This document shows, piece by piece, positions 42,889 through 52,115 of a DNA stretch of 64,000 nucleotides. Source of the stretch: Lachnospiraceae bacterium (lineage in GTDB: Bacteria; Bacillota; Clostridia; Lachnospirales; Lachnospiraceae); the NCBI GenBank assembly GCA_029071325.1, contig JAIEAP010000042.1:246337-310336 (forward strand). Direction: 5' to 3'. The notes under the pieces are model-generated. The model had not been told where the DNA came from. It ran no database searches and worked only from the letters and a program-made list of their open reading frames with translations. The translations under genes were made by a program, and so were the position numbers. Position 1 is the stretch's first letter. Each line of letters starts with the position of its first letter.

Positions 42889-43257
42889 CTAGTTGTTCAT
42901 AGTAGCCAGGACTGCTCCCGCCTCTACTGCGTCGCCTACTGCAACGTCTATGCTTGCAACGGTTCCGTCCTCCGGTGCCACAACGGGAGTCTCCATTTTC
43001 ATGATCTCAAGAACCAGTACGGTATCTCCTCTCTTCACAGATGCTCCGACAGAAGCTTCAATCTTAAACACCTTGCCGGAGGCTCCCGCTTCGATCTTGA
43101 TGCTGCCTGCCCCTGCGGAAGCTGCTGCCTTGGCAGGAGCTGCCTTCGGAGCCGGTGCTGCTGCTCTCGGTGCTGCCACAGGTGCTGCGCCCTGTCCGTT
43201 CTCCTCTACGGTCACATCATAAACATTTCCATTTACTGTAATTGTATAGCTCTTCAT
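42889..43257 (-). CDS. Biotin carboxyl carrier protein of the decarboxylase
   Basis: 122 residues: a short N-terminal domain (about 1-22), an Ala/Pro-rich flexible linker (about 23-48) and a biotinyl domain with the biotin-accepting lysine K87 in EIMKMET. It carries CO2 between the carboxyltransferase subunits and the membrane beta subunit. It corresponds to the 1.3S subunit of transcarboxylase and to MmdC or GcdC in other pumps. Confidence 0.95.
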   Translation of the reverse strand: MKSYTITVNGNVYDVTVEENGQGAAPVAAPRAAAPAPKAAPAKAAASAGAGSIKIEAGASGKVFKIEASVGASVKRGDTVLVLEIMKMETPVVAPEDGTVASIDVAVGDAVEAGAVLATMNN

Positions 43258-43284
43258 GTTATCATCCTCCTACTGAATTTACAC

Positions 43285-44028
43285 TTAACGTCTCTTAATG
43301 GAACGAACTACAAAATCATCCGTAGAACTTCCCGTTGCAGCTGCAATGGCAGCCGAAATTACTGCTACAAGCTCCAGATCATCCTGAAGCGCCTCTTCTT
43401 TATAAACCGGTGTCTCCGGCAATTGCACATTGTCTGCTTGAACCAGCGCCTGCTGTTCCTTCTTACGGTTCTGCAGATAGGGAACAACCCGGAAACAATA
43501 AATAATGAGACTGATCAGTATCAGTACAATGAACACGGTTCCCATCCCCATCAGGGTATTCATACCTGCCTTGGACATTTTCTCACTCAGCGTATATGCC
43601 TTATCAAAGCTGTAATCCGTTATGGCAAGCGTGTCCGCATCTCTGATTTCCGTATAGATCAATGTGCGGTTCTCAAAAACCATGTCCTGCTCTATCGTCA
43701 GCGTGCCATTAGCCTCCGTAATATCGAAATCACCAAACTCCACGAAGCTGCCCTCACCCGCTTTGGCCTCCAGCCAGGAGGATATCAGCCTATACGAAGT
43801 GGGATTCTGCTGTTCCGACATACCGGCCAGCTGACCTGTCCAGTATTCGTCTCCCATGCCGTTCACAGCTACCAGAAACTGATGTGCCATTTCCTCCAGT
43901 TCCTGTCCGGTCATGGGTTGTTCCAGTGCGGTACCGTAAGTTGCCGCTGCCGGATCTTCATCCCCACACCCCAGCAGTGACATAGCTGCCAGGCACAGGC
44001 ATACAAGCATCCATAATTTCTTCTTCAT
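43285..44028 (-). CDS. Decarboxylase gamma-type subunit fused to a lipoprotein domain
   Basis: 247 residues from the ATG at 44028 (AGGAAGG upstream). A lipoprotein signal peptide ends in SLLGC, followed by about 140 residues of extracytoplasmic sequence I do not recognise. One membrane helix (VFIVLILISLIIYCF) and the usual gamma-subunit tail (DLELVAVISAAIAAATG...DDFVVRSIKRR) complete it. Typical gamma subunits are only about 85 residues, so the external lipoprotein part is an added module. The gamma subunit anchors the carboxyltransferase to the pump. Confidence 0.88.
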   Translation of the reverse strand: MKKKLWMLVCLCLAAMSLLGCGDEDPAAATYGTALEQPMTGQELEEMAHQFLVAVNGMGDEYWTGQLAGMSEQQNPTSYRLISSWLEAKAGEGSFVEFGDFDITEANGTLTIEQDMVFENRTLIYTEIRDADTLAITDYSFDKAYTLSEKMSKAGMNTLMGMGTVFIVLILISLIIYCFRVVPYLQNRKKEQQALVQADNVQLPETPVYKEEALQDDLELVAVISAAIAAATGSSTDDFVVRSIKRR

Positions 44029-44041
44029 AAGCTTCACCTTC

Positions 44042-45478
44042 CTACTTTGCTCCATGCTTTTTATACGGCGTATCCATACGCTTGGTAAACAGCATTTCAA
44101 ATGCCGCCACCAAATACTTTCTCGTATCTGCCGGGTCAATGATAAGATCTACATATCCCCTTCTCGCCGCCGTCTCTATACTGGACTGTAATGCGTCATA
44201 CTCCTTTGCCTTCTCATCCAGCTTGTCTGCATCTGCGTCAGCATACATGATCCCTGCCGCCAGCTTGGCATCCATGGTTCCCATTTTAGCGCCCGGCCAT
44301 GCGTAAACCATATCCGCACCTACGGACTTGGAATTCATCATGACAGCGGCGCTGCCGTATGCCTTGTCCACAACCAGATTCACCTTTGGAACGGTTGCAT
44401 TGGCAAATGCATAGGTCAGTCTGCTCAAAGCCTTCGCCAGCTTTTTCTCGCTGCAGGCACAGGTGCAGAAGCCTGTCACATTGGTCACTGACAGCACAGG
44501 AATATCAAAAGCGTCGCAGAACTGGATAAATTCTGCCGCTTTGTCACAGCCCTTGGCATTCAGCACGGTATGGAAGCTTTCTACCAGCTTGCCCTCCTCG
44601 TCATAGCGCTCACTGCTGTTGGCAACTGTCCCCACCGTCAGTCCATTCAGACGGATAAAGCCTGTCACCATATTTTTTCCATATTCACGCCGGGTCTCGA
44701 AGAACACATGATCATCGGAAATCTCACCCAGTATGTAACGGGCGTCTCCCTTCATGGTCTCCATGCTCTGGCATGCGCGGTTCAGATCATCGGTACAGTC
44801 CTCAAGATAACCGTTCTCGGTATTATCAGAAGGCAGCATCGTCACCAGCGCACGGATGGATGCATAGATCTCATCTTCCGTTCCCGCCATATCAATGATG
44901 CCTGTCTCCTGGCTCTGGAAGGAAGAAGACGAGGTATCACACTTTTCAATCCGATTGCCGTCGATGGCATTCGGAGAATTTACAAACATTTTAGCCTTGT
45001 CCGATTCCATAAATACAAAATCGCAAAGTCCCGGCACGACGGTCAATCCGCCGCCGCAATTTCCAAATACCGCGCAGATCTGCGGTATCACGCCGGAAGC
45101 CATCACCTGCTTCTCATAAATCATCCCCAATGCGTCCAGCGCGTCTACAGACTCCTGCAGACGGACACCTGCACAATCCAGGAAGCCAATGACCGGCGCG
45201 CCCATTTTCATCGCCCTGTCATATACGGCTGCTATTTTTTTCGCATGCACCTCTCCGATCGTCCCCTTCAGCACAGATGCATCCTGACTGTACACAAATA
45301 CAAGATTCCCGTCAATCAGACCGTGTCCGGTGATGACGCCGTCTGACGGTGTCGCCGTATCCGACAGATTGAAGTCCGTACTTCTCGCTGTCATCAGAGA
45401 GCCTATTTCCATAAAGCTGTTCTCGTCCAACAGGCGGCAGAGTCTCTGTTCCGCTACGTTATTACTTCTGTTGCTCAT
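44042..45478 (-). CDS. Acyl-CoA carboxyltransferase (MmdA/12S-like)
   Basis: 478 residues of the crotonase-like carboxyltransferase fold, from the ATG at 45478 with GGAGG upstream. GVITGHGLIDG, GCGAGVRLQES-like GFLDCAGVRLQES, FGNCGGGLTVVPGLCDF and DKAYGSAAVMMNSK are recognisable. It is somewhat divergent and shorter than MmdA (about 510). Such subunits carry CO2 from methylmalonyl-CoA, glutaconyl-CoA or malonyl-CoA to biotin. It is the first gene of the five-gene operon; the acyl-CoA used cannot be read from the sequence. Confidence 0.9.
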   Translation of the reverse strand: MSNRSNNVAEQRLCRLLDENSFMEIGSLMTARSTDFNLSDTATPSDGVITGHGLIDGNLVFVYSQDASVLKGTIGEVHAKKIAAVYDRAMKMGAPVIGFLDCAGVRLQESVDALDALGMIYEKQVMASGVIPQICAVFGNCGGGLTVVPGLCDFVFMESDKAKMFVNSPNAIDGNRIEKCDTSSSSFQSQETGIIDMAGTEDEIYASIRALVTMLPSDNTENGYLEDCTDDLNRACQSMETMKGDARYILGEISDDHVFFETRREYGKNMVTGFIRLNGLTVGTVANSSERYDEEGKLVESFHTVLNAKGCDKAAEFIQFCDAFDIPVLSVTNVTGFCTCACSEKKLAKALSRLTYAFANATVPKVNLVVDKAYGSAAVMMNSKSVGADMVYAWPGAKMGTMDAKLAAGIMYADADADKLDEKAKEYDALQSSIETAARRGYVDLIIDPADTRKYLVAAFEMLFTKRMDTPYKKHGAK

Positions 45479-45529
45479 TTCTTTTCCTCCATCTATTTTA
45501 GAAAAATTCAAAATTTTCTGCTATTGTAG

Positions 45530-45558
45530 ATTATATTGCATTGCCTGCAACTTTTCAA
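45530..45558 (-). promoter_or_regulatory. Promoter of the decarboxylase operon
   Basis: Minus strand TTGAAA (45553-45558), a 17-base spacer and consensus TATAAT (45530-45535), about 50 bases upstream of the 12S-like gene's ATG. Confidence 0.8.
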
Positions 45559-45584
45559 TACTGAATTGTTAATTATTTCACAGT

Positions 45585-46805
45585 TCAAAACAAAAAACGA
45601 TCCAGAACCTGATGCATGTTCCAGGACAGGTCTGCCGCCTTTATCGCGCGGTCTGTCACCAGCACATCACGTCTTAATATCTGATCCTGCATGCGGTATT
45701 CGATATATCCCACCGGTTCCCCACTGTCAACCGGTGCCTCAAGCTGTTCCGTCCTCTCATATACCACCTGAATCTCTTCTCCCTGCTTTAAAAGCATGGA
45801 CAGAGGCGCCGACTCGTCCTCAATGTACTCTACCCCCACGGCATCCATACCGCCTATCTCCTCTGTTCTGGCTCCAATGACCGGAATGTCTGTAAACGCC
45901 TGTTCCGGCACTGCAGTATCCTCTATCTTCACCCTGGAAAAAGCATCAATCCCGTACTGCATAAGCTTCTTGGAATCAGACCACTTATATGTTTTATTAT
46001 TGGGCCATCCGCAGCCCAGCAACGCCACCACATATACACGATCATCCCTCTGCAGCGCGCCCACATAGCAATAACCTGCATTTCCGGTAAATCCGGTCTT
46101 ACCGCTCAATACCCCATCCATCATCGTAAGAAAAGCATTATGGTTCGTGCAGGAAAAGCTGCGCTTTCCATCCACATCGCTAAAGGAATAGGATGGCGTC
46201 TGTGTAATGGCAAGGAACGTCTCTCTCTGAGGGGATTCCAGAATGCAGTAGCTCATGATGCGGGCAAGATCTGATGCTGTCGTTCCGTGAAACCCTTCCG
46301 CATCTTCTTTATCAAGACCATTGGGTGTGACAAAATGCGTATCTGTGCATCCGATCTCCTGCGCCTTCTCATTCATATAAGCAGCAAACTGTTCTACGCT
46401 GCCCGCCACATGCTCTGCAATCGCCACTGCGGAATCGTTGTGGGATTCCAGCATCAGAGAAAAGCACAGATCTTTTAAGTAAAACTGTTCCCCGGAAACG
46501 GCATTCAACTGCACATCCGGCTGCGACGCCGCGTAATTCGAAACGGTCACAATGTCCGCAAGATCGGCTCTCTCCAATGTCACGATCAGTGTCATAATCT
46601 TGGTGGTGCTGGCATTTGCCCGCCTCACATCTGCATCCTTGGCAAATAAAATACGCCCTGACTCCGCATCCATTAAGCATGCGGACAGCGCGTACAAATT
46701 GTCCGGCTCCTCTATCGCTTCCTCTGCCGTTACCGGCAACACACCTCTAAGCACAACTACTACTGACACACACAAAGCAAGGAGCTTCTTTATTATCTTA
46801 TTCAT
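45585..46805 (-). CDS. dacF: D-alanyl-D-alanine carboxypeptidase, DacF type
   Basis: 406 residues. A signal peptide (about 1-27) is followed by a penicillin-binding transpeptidase-like domain with S66-T-T-K69 (SxxK), SHN (about 122) and the KTG motif in SGKTGFTG. A C-terminal beta domain follows, as in low-molecular-weight class C PBPs. It removes the terminal D-Ala from peptidoglycan stem peptides. It is downstream of scpA-scpB, a common Firmicutes order. A second paralogue lies at 49.3-50.5 kb. Confidence 0.94.
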   Translation of the reverse strand: MNKIIKKLLALCVSVVVVLRGVLPVTAEEAIEEPDNLYALSACLMDAESGRILFAKDADVRRANASTTKIMTLIVTLERADLADIVTVSNYAASQPDVQLNAVSGEQFYLKDLCFSLMLESHNDSAVAIAEHVAGSVEQFAAYMNEKAQEIGCTDTHFVTPNGLDKEDAEGFHGTTASDLARIMSYCILESPQRETFLAITQTPSYSFSDVDGKRSFSCTNHNAFLTMMDGVLSGKTGFTGNAGYCYVGALQRDDRVYVVALLGCGWPNNKTYKWSDSKKLMQYGIDAFSRVKIEDTAVPEQAFTDIPVIGARTEEIGGMDAVGVEYIEDESAPLSMLLKQGEEIQVVYERTEQLEAPVDSGEPVGYIEYRMQDQILRRDVLVTDRAIKAADLSWNMHQVLDRFLF

Positions 46806-46873
46806 GCAGCCTCCGCATGGTTACTATCACTCTATCTTATTCCGGGCTTATGTATTCCATGCCAACAGCTTTC

Positions 46874-47443
46874 CTAGACCTCAAGATTCATTTCTGCTTC
46901 CTGCTCCGCTTGGTGTTTGAACTCCTCCATCTGATCTTCATTCAAGACCGGCAGGTCATCCAACGACTGAACGCCAAAGCTCCGCAGGAATTCCTCCGTT
47001 GTCCCAAACAGCATCGGTCTGCCCGGAGCATCCATGCGCCCCACCTCGTTCACCAGATTATACTCCACCAGCTTGCTCACCGCATGGTCGCTGGAAACCC
47101 CGCGGATCTTCTCGATCTCAGCCTTGGTGATGGGCTGCTTATATGCAATGATGGACAGCGTCTCTAAGAGAACTTCTGTCAGCACCCGCTTCTTAGGCTG
47201 CTTGGCAATACGGATCAGATATTCATACATTTCATTCCTGGTACACATCTGATAGGAGCCCTCCAGCTCTATGATCTGAATGCCCCGCTGCTGTTCATTA
47301 TACCGCTCCTGCAAACGGGAAATATATTCTTTCGTCTGCTCTTTGTCAAGTTCTATGGCGGCTGCGATCTTCTCCAATTCCACAGACTCGCCCATGGTAA
47401 ATAATATGGCTTCTATAATTGCCTCATAATTCTTCTCTTCCAT
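46874..47443 (-). CDS. scpB: Segregation and condensation protein B
   Basis: 189 residues of two winged-helix domains; LETLSIIAYKQPITKAEIE and IRGVSSDHAVSKLVE are diagnostic. It binds ScpA and SMC in the condensin complex that organises and segregates chromosomes. It is 25 bases downstream of scpA. Confidence 0.96.
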   Translation of the reverse strand: MEEKNYEAIIEAILFTMGESVELEKIAAAIELDKEQTKEYISRLQERYNEQQRGIQIIELEGSYQMCTRNEMYEYLIRIAKQPKKRVLTEVLLETLSIIAYKQPITKAEIEKIRGVSSDHAVSKLVEYNLVNEVGRMDAPGRPMLFGTTEEFLRSFGVQSLDDLPVLNEDQMEEFKHQAEQEAEMNLEV

Positions 47444-47468
47444 CTCATACCTCGATCAAACGCCGCGG

Positions 47469-48218
47469 TCAAGCCGCCACCCTGGACTCAATGCGGATAT
47501 CGTCAAAAATCTTATCCTGATAGATACAGATCTTTCCCAACTTCATCAGTTCCAGCACCGCAAGGAAGGTTACGATAATCTCCATCTTGCCGCACTGTGC
47601 CTCCAGGAGACTGCGGAAGCTGAATTTCGGATGCGTCATGGCGTATTCTTCCAGATAAGACATCTTATCGGCAAGAGACACTTCCTCCTTCTCGATCTTA
47701 CCGAATTTGGAACGGACCGGATCGATCTTGTCCTCCTGCTTACGCATAATGGATTTGAATATATCGTTCAGCTTCTTTAAAGTTACGTCTGCCATCAGTT
47801 CTTCCAGATTGACGGGTTCTTCGTAAGCCGCCACCTCATCCGGGATCGTGGGTTCCTTGAACATCACACGCTCCGCATCCATCTGGCGATCCTTAAGTTC
47901 ATAGGAAATGCACTTGTACATCTTGTATTCCAGAAGCTGTTCCACCAGCTCTGCCCTGGGGTCTTCCGGTTCTTCCTCTCCGCTCTCCTCCGCAGGCAGG
48001 AGCATACGGGATTTGATATCGATCAGTGTTGCCGCCATCACAAGAAATTCACTCATAATATTGAGATCCTGCCGTTTCATCTGGCGGATGTAATCCATGT
48101 ACTGATTGGTAATCTCCACGATGGGAATATCGTAAATATTCACTTTATTCTTATCCAGCAGATGCAGCAGCAAATCCAACGGTCCCTCAAACACCTGCAG
48201 TTTTACGGTCAAATCCAT
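47469..48218 (-). CDS. scpA: Segregation and condensation protein A (kleisin)
   Basis: 249 residues from the ATG at 48218 (MDLTVKLQVFEGPLDLL), which has AGAGGT upstream; the ATG at 48239 is an alternative that adds seven residues. The N-terminal kleisin segment FEGPLDLLLHLLDKNKVNIYD (positions about 9-29) and DIKSRMLLP are typical. The C-terminal winged helix (about 180-249) binds the SMC head. It is the bridge of the SMC-ScpAB ring. Confidence 0.95.
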   Translation of the reverse strand: MDLTVKLQVFEGPLDLLLHLLDKNKVNIYDIPIVEITNQYMDYIRQMKRQDLNIMSEFLVMAATLIDIKSRMLLPAEESGEEEPEDPRAELVEQLLEYKMYKCISYELKDRQMDAERVMFKEPTIPDEVAAYEEPVNLEELMADVTLKKLNDIFKSIMRKQEDKIDPVRSKFGKIEKEEVSLADKMSYLEEYAMTHPKFSFRSLLEAQCGKMEIIVTFLAVLELMKLGKICIYQDKIFDDIRIESRVAA

Positions 48219-48349
48219 AACTTCTACCTCTTCTGTCATTTCCGGTACATCCTATTGTAACCGCATCCGCACAAAAAGGCAAGTGTTTTTTACAACATTT
48301 AGTGGTTTTACCACATTTTCCATTATTTCATTGCAATATCTTGTGGTTC

Positions 48350-48385
48350 TAACAGTTCAGCCATGAAATAGCAGTTAAACTGTTA
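48350..48385. repeat. Short palindromic repeat over the phosphoesterase stop codon
   Basis: TAACAGTT (48350-48357) and AACTGTTA (48378-48385) flank a 20-base centre. The minus strand reads ATGGCTGAACTGTTA at 48350-48364, identical over 15 bases to the palindrome at 60.87 kb. It contains the stop codon of the phosphoesterase gene. It may act as a transcript end but has no T run. Confidence 0.5.
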
Positions 48386-49253
48386 CTGGTCTCAATCTCA
48401 CTACCACAAGCTCAGCTCGATTGAAGATACGGATATGGAAGGTATGCGTCCCCATACCGCGGCTTACGATTGCCCGATCCTTCCCAAAGGCAAATTCCCC
48501 CGCATCATAGTCCGGCCGCCACTGAAACTGCGGAGAGATCAGACTTCCGACCCCAGGAATCCGTATCAGTCCTCCGTGAAAATGTCCGCACAGGCTTAAG
48601 TTTGCTCCCCATCCGGCATACTCTTTGGCATAGGCGGGATTGTGCGCCAGCAAGATCTGATAACGCTCACGATCCGCCTTCGGTACATGCCGACTGACAA
48701 ATGTATGCGGATAGGGGGTAACGACACCCTTCCGATAGCAGTTTAAGGGAAGCTCCAGACCAGTCAGACAGATATCCTCTCCCACAGAAACGGATTCATT
48801 ATTCAGTAAAGTGATGCCATCTTCCCGCAGTCGTTTTTCATATTCCATAAAACAGTCATAGGATCTACTGTCTCTCTGACGGCTGCGGCTCTCATGATTC
48901 CCGTAGGAATAATAGACCGGGGCGATTCCCCGCAGCCTGCGCATCAACGCCTCCGCGGTCCGATAAGTAGTATATTGCTTACCCACGATCATATCCCCCG
49001 GAATCAAAATCATATCGGGTTTCGCCGACTGTACTGCAGCAATCAGCCGCCGGTTGTCTTTGCCGTACCGGAATCCATGAAGATCCGCAATCACCACTGC
49101 AGTCCGCGGTGTTTTAATTTTCTCATGAGTGATCACATACTCGCTGACTCCGAAGCGGCAGAGCTCCTGAAACTGCCACAAACAAAAGCCTGCCAGTGCC
49201 GCCGGCACACCGTACCACAGTTTTTTCATCGCATTTTCCTCATTTCTTTTCAT
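48375..49253 (-). CDS. Metallophosphoesterase, YkuE-like, membrane-anchored
   Basis: 292 residues. An N-terminal hydrophobic helix (about residues 10-30) anchors a calcineurin-type phosphoesterase domain with metal-binding motifs IADLHGF, PGDMI, GNHE and LCGHFHGG. The conserved ISPQFQWRP region near the end is typical of this subgroup, which includes UDP-2,3-diacylglucosamine-hydrolase-like and cell-wall phosphatases; the substrate is not known. ATG codons at 49253 and 49229 both have ribosome sites; the longer is listed. Confidence 0.87.
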   Translation of the reverse strand: MKRNEENAMKKLWYGVPAALAGFCLWQFQELCRFGVSEYVITHEKIKTPRTAVVIADLHGFRYGKDNRRLIAAVQSAKPDMILIPGDMIVGKQYTTYRTAEALMRRLRGIAPVYYSYGNHESRSRQRDSRSYDCFMEYEKRLREDGITLLNNESVSVGEDICLTGLELPLNCYRKGVVTPYPHTFVSRHVPKADRERYQILLAHNPAYAKEYAGWGANLSLCGHFHGGLIRIPGVGSLISPQFQWRPDYDAGEFAFGKDRAIVSRGMGTHTFHIRIFNRAELVVVRLRPVTV

Positions 49254-49306
49254 AATGTACATCCCTCTTACTTAAAATATATCAGAACCCTTAGGAGGTT
49301 ATTACT

Positions 49307-50518
49307 ATGCACATTTTCGTATCCCTGTTCCTGACCATATCCCTGCTGTTATCCTCCGCCCCGCTGCGCAACACAACAGACCAGGCGGAAGTTCCCACCG
49401 TCAACGAGGCGGATTCAAATGCCCCGGATACCGGTGCGGTCAATATATCTGCCCCCAGCGCGATTTTGATGGAATCCTCCACCGGCACGATCCTATATGA
49501 CAAGGACGCCCACGCTGTCTTAAGACCTGCCAGCATCACGAAGATCATGACCTTAATCCTGATCTTCGATGCCCTGGAAAAACAGGCAATTTCTCTGGAA
49601 GATGAAGTATCCGTATCTGAACACGCCGCCAGTATGGGAGGTTCCCAGGTATATCTGGAGCCCGGTGAGATTCAAACGGTAGACACCATGATCAAGTGCA
49701 TCAGCGTGGCAAGCGCCAACGATGCCTGCGTTGCCATGGCAGAGTTCATTGCCGGCTCAGAGGAAGCCTTCGTCATGCAGATGAACGAACGCGCAGCAGG
49801 ACTGGGCATGACAGACACCAACTTCGTCAACTGCTGCGGTCTGGACATAGACGGCCACGTCACCAGCGCATATGATGTGGCACTGATGTCCCGGGAACTT
49901 ATCACACGCTACCCTCAGATCCATGATTACACTACAATCTGGATGGAAAATATTACCCATGTAACAAGAAGGGGGAGCAGCGAATTTGGACTCACCAACA
50001 CCAATAAACTCATCAAGCAGTACCCCTATGCAAACGGCCTTAAGACCGGTTCCACCGGACTGGCAAAATACTGCGTATCCGCCACGGCAAAAAAAGATGA
50101 TATCCAGCTTATCGCCGTTATCATGGCGGCTCCCGATTACAAAATCCGTTTTCAGGACGCCTCATCCTTGCTAAATTATGGCTTCGGAATCTGCCGGCTC
50201 TATCAGGATAATTCTCCTGCCCCCCTGCCGACTCTCACCGTAAAAGGCGGTATCCTTGACAATGTCAGCCTCCGCTATGAAGGAAACTTCTCTTATCTGG
50301 ATACCGCGGGCAGCGACCTCAACGCCATCACCAGGGAAATACAGCTTCCGGAAGAGGTAAGCGCCCCCATCGAGGAGGGAGCGGAAGCCGGAAGAGTTGT
50401 CTATCAGTTGAATGGCAAAGAGATCGGATCCTTACGCATTCTTTATAACTCCGGCGTGGAAAAAGCCTCCTTTAAGGATTATCTTATGCGCACACTGGAA
50501 TTGTGCTTCTCACTATAA
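49307..50518 (+). CDS. D-alanyl-D-alanine carboxypeptidase, second DacF-type paralogue
   Basis: 403 residues: signal peptide (about 1-18), an acidic linker, then the serine-type carboxypeptidase domain with S76-I-T-K79, SAN in CISVASANDAC, and KTG in GLKTGSTG. A C-terminal beta domain ends in an amphipathic helix (FKDYLMRTLELCFSL) that could bind the membrane. AGGAGG precedes the ATG. It trims peptidoglycan stem peptides. A paralogue is 3 kb away on the other strand, so one of them may be sporulation-specific (inference). Confidence 0.93.
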   Translation: MHIFVSLFLTISLLLSSAPLRNTTDQAEVPTVNEADSNAPDTGAVNISAPSAILMESSTGTILYDKDAHAVLRPASITKIMTLILIFDALEKQAISLEDEVSVSEHAASMGGSQVYLEPGEIQTVDTMIKCISVASANDACVAMAEFIAGSEEAFVMQMNERAAGLGMTDTNFVNCCGLDIDGHVTSAYDVALMSRELITRYPQIHDYTTIWMENITHVTRRGSSEFGLTNTNKLIKQYPYANGLKTGSTGLAKYCVSATAKKDDIQLIAVIMAAPDYKIRFQDASSLLNYGFGICRLYQDNSPAPLPTLTVKGGILDNVSLRYEGNFSYLDTAGSDLNAITREIQLPEEVSAPIEEGAEAGRVVYQLNGKEIGSLRILYNSGVEKASFKDYLMRTLELCFSL

Positions 50519-50529
50519 ATGCCCGCCCT

Positions 50530-52062
50530 TTACAGAAGCGGAGCCAACAGGCGTAAAAAACTCTGCAGGAACCGGATGATCCACAGGCGGTGCCTGCAGA
50601 ATTCCAGGGTGATCTCTTTGGATACATCCATCGTGGCAATGGCATCCTCTTTTACTGACTGTACCGCTTTGCTCTGGTACATAAAGACGCCGCACTCAAA
50701 ATGCAGGTACAGACTCCGGTAATCCAGATTGATACTGCCCACGGTCGCAATCTCGTCATCACAGACAAAGGATTTTGCGTGAATAAAGCCCGGCATATAA
50801 TGATAAATGCGCACACCACTCTCAATCAGAACCCCGTAATCCGCCTGTGTCAGAAGATATACCGTTTTCTTATCCGGGACCCCTGGTGTGACAATACGGA
50901 CATCCACGCCGCGCTTGGCCGCATTGCACAGACATGTCAGCATCTCATGGTCCAGGATCAGATAGGGAGTAAATATATATACATATCGTCTGGCATTACC
51001 GATGATATTCATATAGACATTCTCGCCTGTATTTTCATGATCCAGAGGGGAATCCCCATAGGGCTGGACATACCCGTCTTCCGTAAACTCACTCTCCCTG
51101 ATTGAAGGACGGAAACGCTCATAATCCTCGGAACTTCCGCAGATATAATTCCAGGTCTCCAGAAACATACAGGTAAAGCTCCAGACCGCTTCACCGACCA
51201 GACGCACTCCGGTATCCTTCCAATATCCGAATTTTTCCACACGATTGATGTATTCATCCGCAATATTGATACCGCCGGTAAATGCCACATTGCCGTCAAC
51301 CACCAGGATTTTCCTGTGATCACGGTTATTCATGATCACAGACAAAAAAGGACGGAAGGGATGAAATGCTGCGCAGTGAATACCTTTCTGCTCAAGCTCC
51401 CGGTAGAAATGCGACGGAAGTGTATTGATGCAGCCCACATCATCATAGATCAGGCGTACGGTCACTCCCTCCTTCGCCTTCTCTTCCAGCGTCGCAATGA
51501 TCTGGTTGAACATCTCGCCCTCACTTATGATAAAATACTCTAAAAAAATGAATTTTTTAGCTCTTTGAATTTCCCGAAGCATCGCCGGAAACATTTCCTC
51601 ACCGCAGGCATAGTAATCCGTGCCGGTATGCCGGTACACCGGAAAGCCCGCCCAGTTTGTCAGATACGCAGACTGACCGGCAATGTGAAGCCCCTCAGCC
51701 TCCAATGCAAGCCGGTCAGCTTCCTTCTCCGTAAGCAGCGGCCGGATCTCCTGATCCACCCGATCCAGCTTGGCGCGGGTTTTCTTCGTAAGTTCCGAGC
51801 GCCCAAACAGATAGTAAAGCAGCAGACCCAGCAGCGGAAACAGCAGGATCAAAAATGTCCACGCAAGCTTAAAAGACGGATTCATCTGGCGGTTGATCAG
51901 ATACATGACCAGGATCACGGACAGGATATGCAGCAGGGTATTACTGTATGCAAAGATCTCTCCCACTTGCAGCAGCATCATCAGAAGCCATGCAACCTGC
52001 AGTAAAATGACCACACCCACAAAAAACATTCTTCCGAAAAGTATTTTTGCAATTTTCTTCAT
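50530..52062 (-). CDS. cls: Cardiolipin synthase
   Basis: 510 residues. Two N-terminal membrane helices are followed by two phospholipase-D domains, each with an HKD motif: HRKILVVDGNVAFTGG and HAKSFVCDDEIATVGS. It makes cardiolipin from two phosphatidylglycerols in the inner membrane. I choose the ATG at 52062 (MKKIAKILFG) with AAGGGAG upstream; starts up to 52086 are possible. It converges with the carboxypeptidase gene with only an 11-base gap. Confidence 0.94.
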   Translation of the reverse strand: MKKIAKILFGRMFFVGVVILLQVAWLLMMLLQVGEIFAYSNTLLHILSVILVMYLINRQMNPSFKLAWTFLILLFPLLGLLLYYLFGRSELTKKTRAKLDRVDQEIRPLLTEKEADRLALEAEGLHIAGQSAYLTNWAGFPVYRHTGTDYYACGEEMFPAMLREIQRAKKFIFLEYFIISEGEMFNQIIATLEEKAKEGVTVRLIYDDVGCINTLPSHFYRELEQKGIHCAAFHPFRPFLSVIMNNRDHRKILVVDGNVAFTGGINIADEYINRVEKFGYWKDTGVRLVGEAVWSFTCMFLETWNYICGSSEDYERFRPSIRESEFTEDGYVQPYGDSPLDHENTGENVYMNIIGNARRYVYIFTPYLILDHEMLTCLCNAAKRGVDVRIVTPGVPDKKTVYLLTQADYGVLIESGVRIYHYMPGFIHAKSFVCDDEIATVGSINLDYRSLYLHFECGVFMYQSKAVQSVKEDAIATMDVSKEITLEFCRHRLWIIRFLQSFLRLLAPLL

Positions 52063-52115
52063 ATGTCGCAACTCCCTTAGCATCACAATTCCTAACCTAT
52101 TTTACATGATTTACT

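Noticed and set aside
44570..45346. 258-residue plus-strand reading opposite the 12S-like carboxyltransferase
   Set aside because: Antisense to a recognisable gene; composition rich in His, Cys and Arg as expected of a shadow frame.
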